DNA of 64,000 bases from NCBI RefSeq assembly GCF_002115785.1, contig NZ_JFJY01000001.1:496001-560000 (forward strand), read 5' to 3'. Origin of the DNA: Thalassospira sp. MCCC 1A03138. GTDB lineage: Bacteria > Pseudomonadota > Alphaproteobacteria > Rhodospirillales > Thalassospiraceae. Numbering within the stretch: the stretch's first letter is position 1; each line of letters begins with the position of its first letter. The position numbers and the translations under genes were made by a program. Shown piece by piece: positions 35,162 to 44,805 of the stretch. The notes beneath the pieces were generated by a model. That model ran no database searches, had not been told where the DNA came from, and saw only the letters and a list, made by a program, of their open reading frames with translations.

Positions 35162-36430
35162 TCACCCGTCATCCCGATGCAGCGCCTTCCTGATCCGGCG
35201 CATCGATATCCAGATGGCACCAAGGACGACCGGCACGGCGATGCCGGTGGCGACACGGTCGTTGATCGGAACGCCTGCATCCTTGATTGCCTTGAACAGA
35301 TATCCCAGAAGCCCGACGGCGTAATAGGTGATCGCCGCCACCGACAGGCCTTCGACGGTTTGTTGCAGGCGCAGTTGCAGTTTCACACGGCGGTCCATGC
35401 TGGCCAGCAGGTCGCGGTTTTGGGCTTCCAGCAGGATATCGACCCTTGTACGCAGCAGGTTGTTGGCGCGGGCCACCCGTTTTGAGAGGACTTCGAGGCG
35501 ATCACCGATATTCTGGCAGGTGCGCATGGCCGGGGCCAGGCGGCGTTCCATAAACTCGGTCATGGTTTGCAGGCCTTCGACGCGTTCCTCGCGCAGTTCG
35601 ACGAGGCGGGCCTGCAAAATGCGGTAATAGGCGCGTGCCGCACTGAAACGGTAATTCAGCGATGCGGCCATTTCTTCGGTCTGGGCGGCAAGGTCGGTCA
35701 GTTTTTGCAGGGTGCCTTCATCGTCGGTGTGCGATTTGCTGGCCATTTCGGCGGTGATGGATGACAGGCGGGTGTCGATTTCCGAGACCTTGGGCGTTGC
35801 GCAATGGGCCAGCGGAAAGGCCAGCAAGGCCATCATGCGATAGACTTCGATTTCCTTGAGCCGCTGGATCAGACGCCCGGCCTGCAGGACCTCAAGGCCC
35901 TGATCGCGGATCAGGATGCGGCCAAAGCCATCGCCATGCAGGCGAAAATCGGTCCAGACCATCGCCGTGCCGCCCAAAACGCGGCTGCCGGTCAGGCCGT
36001 TGTGATCAAACAGGCGCGATACTTCATCAGACGAGCGTTCGTCGCGGTCCATGGCGATGTGCAAGCCAACCAGAAGCTGCCCCGGGGTCGCGGCAAGCCA
36101 GTCCTGCGGGATCAGGTTGATGACCGGGTCATCAAATGGATGATCAAAGGCGGCCTGCCGTTTGAAGACATAGACCGTGAATTCCGCATGGCGTTCCCAG
36201 ATGACGGAAAAACCGTCGCACTGGGCTTCGTAATATTTCTGATCGGGTGCCGGGGGTGTCAGGCTGTATCGCTGGCAGAAGCCCTGAAAATGATCGCGGA
36301 CATCGGTATCAAGCTCCTCGCCCGCGTGGAAGGCGATGCAGGTGCAGCGGGCCGGGCTTTGTACCCCGCCGAACGGCCGGGCATGGATTTCGTTATGAAG
36401 GGCGACACGCTGGGGATGTTCAACAAACAT
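35162..36430 (-). CDS. DUF3422 family protein
   Basis: 422 residues of a family common in proteobacteria with no known function. It begins near HPQRVALHNEIHARPFGGVQ, the family's characteristic N-terminal LHxExHARP block. Two C-terminal hydrophobic segments (about 365-410) suggest anchoring to the inner membrane with the long helical middle (about 240-350, with coiled-coil character) in the cytoplasm. The ATG at 36430 is preferred, since GAAAG lies at a suitable distance. A GTG two codons upstream is also possible. It is divergent from tldD. Confidence 0.88.
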   Translation of the reverse strand: MFVEHPQRVALHNEIHARPFGGVQSPARCTCIAFHAGEELDTDVRDHFQGFCQRYSLTPPAPDQKYYEAQCDGFSVIWERHAEFTVYVFKRQAAFDHPFDDPVINLIPQDWLAATPGQLLVGLHIAMDRDERSSDEVSRLFDHNGLTGSRVLGGTAMVWTDFRLHGDGFGRILIRDQGLEVLQAGRLIQRLKEIEVYRMMALLAFPLAHCATPKVSEIDTRLSSITAEMASKSHTDDEGTLQKLTDLAAQTEEMAASLNYRFSAARAYYRILQARLVELREERVEGLQTMTEFMERRLAPAMRTCQNIGDRLEVLSKRVARANNLLRTRVDILLEAQNRDLLASMDRRVKLQLRLQQTVEGLSVAAITYYAVGLLGYLFKAIKDAGVPINDRVATGIAVPVVLGAIWISMRRIRKALHRDDG

Positions 36431-36655
36431 TGCCACGGGCTTTCATAATTGGCCATTGCGGTCTATATAGAGCCTTCGGGGCACGCCCCGACACGTTCTG
36501 TATAGACGAAAGTCAAAGGTGGCAGATAGCCCTGAAAACGTAAGGGAAAATACTGTCACAGATGCTTTAACTTACAGGCGAAAATCGCCCGCTTGGCCAA
36601 AACCGGCCGCCCGTCGCCCATCTGTTGCCATCCGGCACGCCCGCAAGGAGGTTTC

Positions 36656-38089
36656 ATGACCGATCTGAGCAAAACCGACAGCCTGTTTTTCGCCAATGGC
36701 GACCTTGATCGCGACCGGCTTGAAAAGCAGGTCAATGACGCGCTGGGTGCGGCGGAAGACGGGGAACTTTTCCTTGAATACCGGCAGTCCGAAAGCCTGA
36801 CATGGGATGATGGCCGCCTGCGCAGTGCGAATTTCGATACCGCACAGGGTTTTGGCCTGCGTGCGGTTGCCGATGAGGCCACCGCCTTTTCGCATACCAA
36901 CGAACTTTCCAATGACGCGGTCGGCCGTGCGGCCGAAACCGTCAAGGCGGTTGGCAATGGCCGTTCGGGCAAGGTCGATCTCGGATCAATCGGCACCAAT
37001 GTGTCGCTTTATTCCGATGTCAATCCGCTGGGCGAGGCAACGTTTGAGGCGAAGGTTGATCTGCTGGGCAAGATCGATGCCTATGCGCGCGCCAAGGACC
37101 CGCGCGTGGTGCAGGTTTCCGCATCGATTTCGGGCAACTGGCAGGCGGTGCAAATCTGGCGCAGTGGCGGACAGCGGATTGGTGATATTCGCCCGCTGGT
37201 GCGGTTTAACGTATCGGTCGTCGTCAAGCAGGGCGACCGTATGGAAACCGGATCGCATGGTCAGGGCGGACGCATTGGCTATGACGGGTTCTTTGAAGAA
37301 AAAAGCTGGAAATCGGCGGTTGACGAAGCATTGCGTCAGGCGACGCTGAACCTTGAATCGGTTGCCGCACCTGCGGGCGAGATGACCGTGGTGCTGGGTC
37401 CTGGCTGGCCGGGCATTCTGCTGCATGAAGCCATCGGCCACGGGCTTGAGGGCGATTTCAACCGCAAGGGCACATCAGCCTTTGCCGGTTTGCTGGGCCA
37501 GCGGATTGCGTCGCCGGGGGTCACGGTTGTTGATGATGGCACGATCCATGATCGCCGCGGGTCGCTTTCGATTGATGATGAAGGCACCCCGACGCAGCGC
37601 ACGGTTCTGATCGAGGATGGCATCCTGAAAGGTTTCATGCAGGACCGCCTCAATGCGCGCCTGACGGGTGTGAAATCCACCGGTAATGGACGGCGTCAAT
37701 CCTATGCCCATGCGCCGATGCCGCGCATGACCAATACCTATATGCTGGGCGGTGACAAGGACCCGGGCGAAATCCTGGCGTCGGTCAAGAAGGGCATTTA
37801 TGCGGTCAATTTCGGTGGCGGGCAGGTCGATATCACATCAGGCAAGTTCGTGTTTTCCGCATCCGAGGCCTATCTGATCGAAAACGGCAAGCTTGGCGCG
37901 CCGGTCAAGGGGGCGACCCTGATTGGCAATGGCCCCGACAGCCTGACCAAGGTCTCCATGATCGGCAATGACATGAAGCTTGATGACGGGATCGGCACGT
38001 GTGGCAAGGATGGCCAGGGTGTGCCGGTTGGCGTTGGTCAGCCAACACTTCGCATTGATGGCCTGACCGTGGGTGGCACGGCCATGTAA
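36656..38089 (+). CDS. tldD: TldD-type metalloprotease
   Basis: 477 residues, the large subunit of the TldD/TldE (PmbA) peptidase that processes antitoxins and modified peptides such as microcin precursors. The extended zinc motif HEAIGHGLEGDFNRKGTSAF (HExxxH) near 255-275 is intact. The C-terminal GGGQVDITSGKFVFSASEAY is a family hallmark. The start at 36656 follows a strong AGGAGG. No tldE/pmbA is beside it, which is normal, as the partner is often encoded elsewhere. A hairpin lies 42 bp past the stop. Confidence 0.94.
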   Translation: MTDLSKTDSLFFANGDLDRDRLEKQVNDALGAAEDGELFLEYRQSESLTWDDGRLRSANFDTAQGFGLRAVADEATAFSHTNELSNDAVGRAAETVKAVGNGRSGKVDLGSIGTNVSLYSDVNPLGEATFEAKVDLLGKIDAYARAKDPRVVQVSASISGNWQAVQIWRSGGQRIGDIRPLVRFNVSVVVKQGDRMETGSHGQGGRIGYDGFFEEKSWKSAVDEALRQATLNLESVAAPAGEMTVVLGPGWPGILLHEAIGHGLEGDFNRKGTSAFAGLLGQRIASPGVTVVDDGTIHDRRGSLSIDDEGTPTQRTVLIEDGILKGFMQDRLNARLTGVKSTGNGRRQSYAHAPMPRMTNTYMLGGDKDPGEILASVKKGIYAVNFGGGQVDITSGKFVFSASEAYLIENGKLGAPVKGATLIGNGPDSLTKVSMIGNDMKLDDGIGTCGKDGQGVPVGVGQPTLRIDGLTVGGTAM

Positions 38090-38130
38090 TCGGCTGAAAT
38101 TAAAACAAAATTTGAACTAATTTCCCTGCA

Positions 38131-38158
38131 AAAGACCCGGCAAATTGCCGGGTCTTTG
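38131..38158. terminator. Bidirectional hairpin after tldD
   Basis: AAAGACCCGGCAA and TTGCCGGGTCTTT are perfect complements (38131-38143 and 38145-38157). The transcript end is a short U tract. Confidence 0.75.
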
Positions 38159-38301
38159 TACTTACGAATAAGTATAAAGACCATTGCATAGACTTGATAT
38201 CATTCAAACGCATGACTTTCCCGCAGACCGTATAATCAATAATCTATAACGATAAAATCAGACCGGTTTTGTTCAGGTGACGCGACAGGTGTTGCGTTGG
38301 G

Positions 38302-39819
38302 GTGGGTGGCCTTAAAAACAAAGCCGGATTGCGACCTTGGGGAAAAATATTGAAATCGCTCAGATGGCGGTGCGGCACGGCCTTGATTGTCCTGTGCGGC
38401 ATGCTGATAACAGGCGCGACAACAACAAGCGCACAGCAAAGCGTCGATGTCCGTACGGATGAAGCCCGCAACTTCATTGGCGATTTTACGCAGATCATTG
38501 ATGCGGCGGAACGGTCCCGCCTGCTGCTTCAGACCGATGATGGCAGCGATATCAGTTTTGCCGATGTTCTGGCCCATCCCGATGATGTTGTCCTGAATTT
38601 CCGCTGGGCCAAGGCGCAGATTGCGCGCGGGGATGTCCGCGGCGCATCGGCGACACTGGAACGCATCCTTGTGCTTGATCCCGACCTTGCCGCGATCAGG
38701 CTTTATTACGCGATTGTGCTTTATCGGCTTGATAGCCTTGACGAAGCGCGTGCGCAGTTTGAACGCCTGCGGGCGATGAATGTATCGCCCGATGTGGCCG
38801 CCGACATTGACCGTTATCTTTCGGCGATCGAGACACGGCGCAAACGGCTTCATCAGTATCTGACCCTGACCTTTGGCAGCCAGATTGACAGCAACCGCAA
38901 TGCGGCACCATCCGACAAGCAGCAGCTTGTCACCGGGACACTGACCAATATCACGGCCGCCGAGGACAAGCCGCGCAACGATATCGCCTATATCGGGGCG
39001 ATGCGTTATGACGTCAGCTATGATCTTGGCTATCAGGAAGGGCACGAGGTATTTGCCGCCCTGACCGGCTATGGCAGCGATCAGGTGCAGATCGACAGCC
39101 TTGATCTGGGGTCGTTTTCGGTTGACCTTGGCGCGCGTATCCGCGGCGGATATTTCAGCCTGACACCGGTTATCAACCAGACCGTTCAGTCGCTTTCGCG
39201 CGAAAAATACCTGACATCGCGAAGCGGCCGATTGCGTGCGGACTGGAACGTCCGGCCCGATACCAACCTTTACACCGAAGTCAGCTATGCCGATGAACGG
39301 TATCAGAATACGACGGAATCAAGCGCGCTTCGGCTGCATTCCGGGCAGCGATATGGCGCACGAACCGGGGTGAATTACGCATGGAGCCCGTCAAACCGCA
39401 CGACGATTGATCTTAATGCGGGTAAAAAGGAAGCCGCACGCAATTTCAACAGTTATGACAGCTTGAGTGCGGAACTGATCCATGCTTATCTGTTTGGCGG
39501 GGGAAGTTATATCAGCGGAAGTGTTCGCTATGGTCTTGATCAATATCGCGATCCGGACTTTCTGGTGACCGGCAATTCGCCGCAACACCGACAGGACCGG
39601 ACGACAAGATTGCGACTGACCTATGGCGCGCCGCTTTCGCAAATGCTGCCAGATGACTTGTTTGGGGATAGCAAAACGGCAGGACAGATATATGCCTTTC
39701 TGGCACCGATCAACTGGTCGGTCACCGGTGAATATCTGAACACAGAATCAAACATTCCCAATTACGAATATCATAACGCGCGCGCGCAGTTTTTCCTGAC
39801 GCGCCGATGGGAATTCTAG
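38302..39819 (+). CDS. TPR/beta-barrel outer-membrane protein resembling a Slam (type XI) translocon
   Basis: 505 residues. After a signal-type hydrophobic segment (about 26-44, ends TTSA|QQS) there is a helical TPR-like region (about 60-185, FRWAKAQIARGDVRGASATL and similar). From about 195 the sequence becomes beta-rich with alternating aromatic and polar residues and ends in Trp-Glu-Phe, the typical C-terminal signal of outer-membrane barrels. N-terminal TPRs plus a C-terminal barrel is the layout of Slam, which moves lipoproteins or soluble proteins across the outer membrane. The first codon is a GTG with a weak ribosome site. A TTG near residue 17 is possible. It leads the operon with a FecR-domain protein and a cyclase. 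Confidence 0.65.
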   Translation: MGGLKNKAGLRPWGKILKSLRWRCGTALIVLCGMLITGATTTSAQQSVDVRTDEARNFIGDFTQIIDAAERSRLLLQTDDGSDISFADVLAHPDDVVLNFRWAKAQIARGDVRGASATLERILVLDPDLAAIRLYYAIVLYRLDSLDEARAQFERLRAMNVSPDVAADIDRYLSAIETRRKRLHQYLTLTFGSQIDSNRNAAPSDKQQLVTGTLTNITAAEDKPRNDIAYIGAMRYDVSYDLGYQEGHEVFAALTGYGSDQVQIDSLDLGSFSVDLGARIRGGYFSLTPVINQTVQSLSREKYLTSRSGRLRADWNVRPDTNLYTEVSYADERYQNTTESSALRLHSGQRYGARTGVNYAWSPSNRTTIDLNAGKKEAARNFNSYDSLSAELIHAYLFGGGSYISGSVRYGLDQYRDPDFLVTGNSPQHRQDRTTRLRLTYGAPLSQMLPDDLFGDSKTAGQIYAFLAPINWSVTGEYLNTESNIPNYEYHNARAQFFLTRRWEF

Positions 39820-39837
39820 GGCGTGGGAGTTTTAGGG

Positions 39838-41271
39838 ATGTCGGTATTCAAAGCTTTGGTCCTCCGTTCCGCAAAACGGGCCGGATATACCCGGATTGCA
39901 GCCCTTTCAGGGGTGGCACTTCTGGCCAGTGTCACGATGGCACAGGCCGAACGCAGCGGTGAAATGGCCGGGGTTTCCGCCGCGGTCAAGGGTGAGGTGC
40001 TTCTGGCGCAGTCGGTTGGCGAGGTTGGCGTGCTGGTCGAGAGCGGCATGCCGGTTTACCTTGGCGACCGCATCACGACATCGGCCAATTCAGGCATGCA
40101 GATCCTGTTGCTTGATGAAACGGTGTTTACCATCGGCCCGAACAGCGACCTTGCGATTGACGAATTCGTTTATGACCCGGTGACCGGCAACGGCAGGATC
40201 GTTGCCGATATGGCGCGCGGCGTCGTGCGGTTTGTCACCGGTAAAATCCCGCTTAAAAATCCGTCGAGCATGGATGTCAATCTGCCGGTCGGATCGATTG
40301 GCATTCGCGGCACCATCGGCCTGATCCGGTCGGTTTCAGCCGATGAAGCCAACCAGATCGTGCCGGGCAGTTTTGATTTTTCAAGCGATGGAAACAATAG
40401 CGGCGAAGGCCCGCAGATTTTCATGGCCGTCAATCAGGGGCCGGGCCTTTCGCGCAATGATACCACATCGCGCCCCGGTGCCTTTGCCGTGTTTGACCAG
40501 AACGGCAATAGCGAAAATGTGACCGGCGAGAATTTCGGTGTGTTTGTTGCCAGCAACAAGGTCACCGAACCGATCCGCTTCCCGGAAAGCCTTGCAACAT
40601 TCGACTTTTCGCGCGCATTGGTGCGCACCGCATCGAACAGCCAGGGCGAAGGCGGCAGCACAGCATCCTCCGCGCCGGCATCGGGCAGCAATGGCCTGAC
40701 CACACAGCAGACCCGTCAGGCTAAGACGCAGACCGGATCAACCATGGCCTCGACACTTGATGTCGCCATGGCGCAGGTATCGAGCACGAACGCCGGGGGC
40801 AGCGTTACGGATGCGGCCACCGCCCTGAACCAGATCGAGGAAACCACGCAGAATAATGGTGGGGGTAGCGGCGAATTCACATTTGATGGCATGCGTCAGA
40901 TCACCAGTGGATCGGCTTCTACCGGAACGATCAATGTGGATGGTGCCAACATTGATTACAGCTTTAGCTCAAATGTCGACTTTGCGAACCGGACGATTGG
41001 CATCCTGTTTTCAAACATTACCCAAACAGGTTCCGGCTTGACCGGCAAAGCAGGGTTCCTTGATGGCAGCTTTAACGCTACCACATACGATTATTCCGGT
41101 AGCAACGGGCAGGTAGCTTTCTCGGGCTCCGACTTTCAGTATACCTCCGACTGTGTGACGCTTGGCTGCAATGCGTCCGCAACTTTCAAAGATGCCTATA
41201 ATGTCGATTTCGACCTTTCGACCACAGACTACCCGGACGGAGAGTCCGGTTCAGGTACGTTGACCCCATAG
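39838..41271 (+). CDS. Secreted FecR-domain protein with C-terminal beta-rich domain
   Basis: 477 residues from the ATG at 39838 (GGGAG upstream). The signal peptide is cleaved after about 36 (MAQA|ER). The FecR domain (about 45-155) has VYLGDRITTSANSGMQILLL and the following TIGPNSDLAIDEFVYD and VRGTIGLIRS-type motif GSIGIRGTIGL. Then comes a Ser/Thr/Asn-rich linker (about 225-335). The last ~135 residues (341-477) have repeated short strands (VDFANRTIGILFSNIT, AGFLDGSFN, DAYNVDFDLS), resembling a TbpB-like small barrel. It lacks a lipobox. The upstream Slam-like gene and this domain suggest a secreted cargo. That is inference. Confidence 0.75.
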   Translation: MSVFKALVLRSAKRAGYTRIAALSGVALLASVTMAQAERSGEMAGVSAAVKGEVLLAQSVGEVGVLVESGMPVYLGDRITTSANSGMQILLLDETVFTIGPNSDLAIDEFVYDPVTGNGRIVADMARGVVRFVTGKIPLKNPSSMDVNLPVGSIGIRGTIGLIRSVSADEANQIVPGSFDFSSDGNNSGEGPQIFMAVNQGPGLSRNDTTSRPGAFAVFDQNGNSENVTGENFGVFVASNKVTEPIRFPESLATFDFSRALVRTASNSQGEGGSTASSAPASGSNGLTTQQTRQAKTQTGSTMASTLDVAMAQVSSTNAGGSVTDAATALNQIEETTQNNGGGSGEFTFDGMRQITSGSASTGTINVDGANIDYSFSSNVDFANRTIGILFSNITQTGSGLTGKAGFLDGSFNATTYDYSGSNGQVAFSGSDFQYTSDCVTLGCNASATFKDAYNVDFDLSTTDYPDGESGSGTLTP

Positions 41272-41284
41272 CTTTGGTATTGAC

Positions 41285-43600
41285 GTGACCGATCAACCAA
41301 GCACATCAGGACACCTTTCACGCGCACGCGTGACATTGTGGCTACATTATCTGGTGCCGCTTGCCGTGCTTCTGGTTTGTGTGGTTCTGCGCTGGCAGGA
41401 TGTGCCGCTGGTCGGGCAGTTGCGGATGTCGGTGTTTGACACCTATCAGCGGATCGCGCCGCGCGCGTTTGAGGACGCGGGTGTCAGAATCATCGATATT
41501 GACGAACGCAGCCTTGATGAAATGGGGCAATGGCCGTGGCCGCGCACGAGGCTTGCGGAACTGATTTACCGGTTGCGACTGGCAGGGGCGCAGGTTGTCG
41601 GTTTCGATATCGTGTTTGCCGAACCCGATCGCACATCGCCCGCGAGGGTCATTCACGACTGGCCCAAAACCGACAATAGCGACGCCCTCGCGAAACTTGC
41701 CGAAACCCTGCCCGATCATGATTTGCTGTTTGCCGAGTTTATCAATGGTGTCGGACAGGTGGTCACCGCCGCCCAGCTGACATCACAGCTGTTCCGGACC
41801 CTGCCGCGTCAGGCCGGTAATTTCAGCGTTGGCGGCGAAGCCGGTCGGCATCTGGCGGATTTCATCCCGGTTCTTTCGGGGGCGACCGCGAACCTTTCGG
41901 TGATCGAAGAGGCCGCCGCCGGCAATGCGATCATTAATGTGTCGCCCGAACAGGACGGGGTCGTGCGCCGGGTTCCGCTGATGCTGGCGCTTGATCACGA
42001 GGAACCGCTGATCGGCAAGCCGGTTTACCCGACGCTTTCGATGGAAGTTTTCCGTATTCTTCAGGATGCACCGCGCACCATGAATGTACGGCTATCGGGG
42101 GCAAGTGGCGCAACGCGATGGACCACCGCCGAAGGCGTTGAAGCGATCCGGGTCGGTGCCACAACCATCCCGACGGATCAATCCGGACAGATGTGGGTTC
42201 ATTTCACCGGACACCACCCGGAACGATATATTTCGGCGGCCGACGTGATCAAAGGCAACCTTCCCGAACGGGCGCTTCAAAATACGGTTGTTCTGATTGG
42301 CACCAGTGCGGCGGGGTTGCTTGATCTAAGATCCACTCCGCTTGATCCGGTTCTGCCCGGCGTTGAAATCCATGCCGAGATGTTAGAGCAGATGCTTCTG
42401 GGCCAGTTCCTGACTAGGCCCTACTGGGCAGCCGAGATCGAAACACTGGTTCTGTTACTGGTCGGGATATTTTTCGTGCTGGCGATCCCGAAGCTTGGCG
42501 CGGTTTGGCCGGCGATTATCGGTGGCACCATGACGGTGGCGGCCGTTGCCTTTTCATGGTGGGCCTATATCAGCCACCATGTCCTGATTGATCCGGTTTA
42601 CGGCGCGGTATCACTGATCGCGGTTTATCTGATTGCCAGTTCCATCGGCTTCATGCGGACCGAAGGCGAACGCAAACAGGTGCGCGCGGCCTTTGCCAAC
42701 TATCTGTCACCGGCACTGGTTGAACAGCTTGCCCGCCACCCGGAGCGTTTGAAACTGGGCGGGGAAACCCGCGACATGACATTGCTGTTTTGCGATGTGC
42801 GCGGATTTACGTCCATCTCGGAGGGTTTCAAATCCAACCCGCAAGGATTGACCCGCCTGATCAACCGGTTGCTCACCCCGCTTAGCAAGGCGATCCTGGA
42901 CCGGGAAGGCACCATCGACAAATATATGGGCGACTGCATCATGGCGTTCTGGAATGCGCCACTTGATGTCACGGCGCACGCCCGCCGGGCCTGCGAAAGT
43001 GCGCTTGCGATGTTTGATGCGCTTGAACACCTTAATGCGCGCCGTGCCGAGGAAGCAACCGAGGAAGGCCAGTACTATCTGCCACTTAATATCGGGATCG
43101 GGATCAATAGCGGCAATTGCCTTGTCGGCAATATGGGATCCGATCAGCGGTTTGATTATTCGGTGCTGGGCGATGCGGTCAATCTGGCTTCAAGGCTGGA
43201 AGGACAGTCGAAGAATTACGGTGTTGGCATTGTTCTTGGCGAGGATACCGCAAGACAGGTCCATGATGATTTCGCCATCCTTGAGCTTGACCTGATTGCC
43301 GTGAAGGGCAAAAGCGAGGCGGTGCGCATCTTTACCCTACTGGGCGATGGCACGCTGGCACATAGCGAAGAATTTGGCCGTCTGCGTGACCGGCACGCAA
43401 ATATGATCCAGTGCTATCGACTGCAGGATTGGGATGGTGCGGAAAAACGGATTGATGACTGCACCACGGTTGCGACCGACATGATCGCGCCATTCGACCT
43501 TGCCGGGCTTTACCAACTTTATCGGGATCGCATTGCGACTTTCCGTGCCAGCCCGCCACCACCGGACTGGGATGGTGTTTTTGTCGCAACCAGCAAGTAA
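41285..43600 (+). CDS. CHASE2-domain adenylate/guanylate cyclase
   Basis: 771 residues, an inner-membrane signalling cyclase. A first membrane segment (about 18-38) precedes a periplasmic CHASE2 sensor (about 45-375; FDTYQRIAPRAFEDAGVRIIDIDERSL is the family start). Three membrane segments follow (about 385-450). The class III cyclase domain (about 485-670) has the metal-binding aspartates in FCDVRGFTS and KYMGDCIMAFW. The substrate lysine in DKYMGD and the Asp in VLGDAVNLASRLE favour ATP over GTP. The start is a GTG 14 bp after the FecR gene. FecR-CHASE2 cyclase pairs are known as a recurring arrangement, and the ligand is unknown. Confidence 0.88.
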   Translation: MTDQPSTSGHLSRARVTLWLHYLVPLAVLLVCVVLRWQDVPLVGQLRMSVFDTYQRIAPRAFEDAGVRIIDIDERSLDEMGQWPWPRTRLAELIYRLRLAGAQVVGFDIVFAEPDRTSPARVIHDWPKTDNSDALAKLAETLPDHDLLFAEFINGVGQVVTAAQLTSQLFRTLPRQAGNFSVGGEAGRHLADFIPVLSGATANLSVIEEAAAGNAIINVSPEQDGVVRRVPLMLALDHEEPLIGKPVYPTLSMEVFRILQDAPRTMNVRLSGASGATRWTTAEGVEAIRVGATTIPTDQSGQMWVHFTGHHPERYISAADVIKGNLPERALQNTVVLIGTSAAGLLDLRSTPLDPVLPGVEIHAEMLEQMLLGQFLTRPYWAAEIETLVLLLVGIFFVLAIPKLGAVWPAIIGGTMTVAAVAFSWWAYISHHVLIDPVYGAVSLIAVYLIASSIGFMRTEGERKQVRAAFANYLSPALVEQLARHPERLKLGGETRDMTLLFCDVRGFTSISEGFKSNPQGLTRLINRLLTPLSKAILDREGTIDKYMGDCIMAFWNAPLDVTAHARRACESALAMFDALEHLNARRAEEATEEGQYYLPLNIGIGINSGNCLVGNMGSDQRFDYSVLGDAVNLASRLEGQSKNYGVGIVLGEDTARQVHDDFAILELDLIAVKGKSEAVRIFTLLGDGTLAHSEEFGRLRDRHANMIQCYRLQDWDGAEKRIDDCTTVATDMIAPFDLAGLYQLYRDRIATFRASPPPPDWDGVFVATSK

Positions 43601-43689
43601 CCCGTTTCTTGCATTTCACATGCGATCAACCGAAGCTGAATATCCTGTTACCTAAAGCCCCTGCCCCACCTTACAGAACCGAGGCCCCG

Positions 43690-44703
43690 ATGAATTTTTC
43701 GTCTGATAATGTGTCGCCGATCTGCCCGGAAATCCTCGCCGCGATTGCCGAGGCCAGCGATCCTGCCCTGCCCTATGGTGCGGACGCGGCGAGCCAGCAG
43801 CTTGATCACGCGTTTTCGGACCTGTTTGGCAAAGAGGTCGCGGTGGTGCCGGTTGCCACCGGGACGGCGGCCAATCTTGTCGGGTTGTCGGCACTGGTGT
43901 CCCCGTTTGGCGGGGTGGCCTGCCATCATCAGGCGCATATCAACCGGACGGAATCGACCGGGGTGGCATTTTATGGCAACGGGGCAAAATTGATGACCAT
44001 GGACGGGCCATCGGCGAAGCTGTTGCCCGAAACACTTGATGCGTTTTTAACCCGCGAAAACACCCATGGCATGCATTCGGTTGATCCGGAATGTGTGGCC
44101 ATCACGCAGGCGACCGAATTCGGCACGATCTATGACGTTGATGAGGTGCAGGCGATTGGCAGGGTAACAAAAACACACGGCATGAAGTTCTTTATGGACG
44201 GGGCGCGGTTTGCCAATGCCATTGCCGCCCTTGGCTGCCATCCGGCCGATATCACCTGGAAGGCGGGGCTTGATGTTTTAAGCTTTGGCGCGACCAAGAA
44301 CGGCGCGATGGCGGTGGATGCGATCATTCTGTTTGACCCGTCATTGCGCGCAAGGGTCGAAAAGGCGCGTAAGCGCGGCGGGCATCTGTTTTCCAAGCAT
44401 CGTTATCTGGCCGCACAGCTTCTGGCCTATGTGAAGGATGATCTGTGGCTGCGTAATGCGCGCCATGCCAATCAGGCCGCAAGCGCCCTTTGCCAGTCGC
44501 TTGAAACCCTTGGCGCACGAGCGGCCTTTGCCCCGCAGGGCAACGAGCTGTTTGTGCATATGGATGACGATCTGGCAGAACGGTTGCGCAAGGCCGGGCT
44601 GGTCTTTCGGCCATGGCCCGCGGTCGGGCCAGATGCGTTTCGCTTTGTTAGCGGCTGGAACAGCCCGATTGAGGCGATCCGCGCGTTACCGGAAACACTA
44701 TAG
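43690..44703 (+). CDS. ltaE: Low-specificity L-threonine aldolase, copy 1
   Basis: PLP fold-type I enzyme that splits threonine to glycine and acetaldehyde. 337 residues from MNFSSDNVSPICPEIL. The phosphate-binding ATGTAANLV, the active-site HHQAHINRTES, MDGARFANA, and the PLP lysine in FGATKNGAMAVDA are present. It lies about 100 bp upstream of a second, similar gene on the same strand. The start at 43690 is chosen because the family begins there. No ribosome site stands out. Confidence 0.9.
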   Translation: MNFSSDNVSPICPEILAAIAEASDPALPYGADAASQQLDHAFSDLFGKEVAVVPVATGTAANLVGLSALVSPFGGVACHHQAHINRTESTGVAFYGNGAKLMTMDGPSAKLLPETLDAFLTRENTHGMHSVDPECVAITQATEFGTIYDVDEVQAIGRVTKTHGMKFFMDGARFANAIAALGCHPADITWKAGLDVLSFGATKNGAMAVDAIILFDPSLRARVEKARKRGGHLFSKHRYLAAQLLAYVKDDLWLRNARHANQAASALCQSLETLGARAAFAPQGNELFVHMDDDLAERLRKAGLVFRPWPAVGPDAFRFVSGWNSPIEAIRALPETL

Positions 44704-44805
44704 GCATCATTGCCATTCGAACGGATCGCGTGTGATAAAGGTTGGTCAGGTTGCGGGGCAGTCCCCGAAGCCTATGGACGCCACCACAAGATACGGACCC
44801 GTTCG

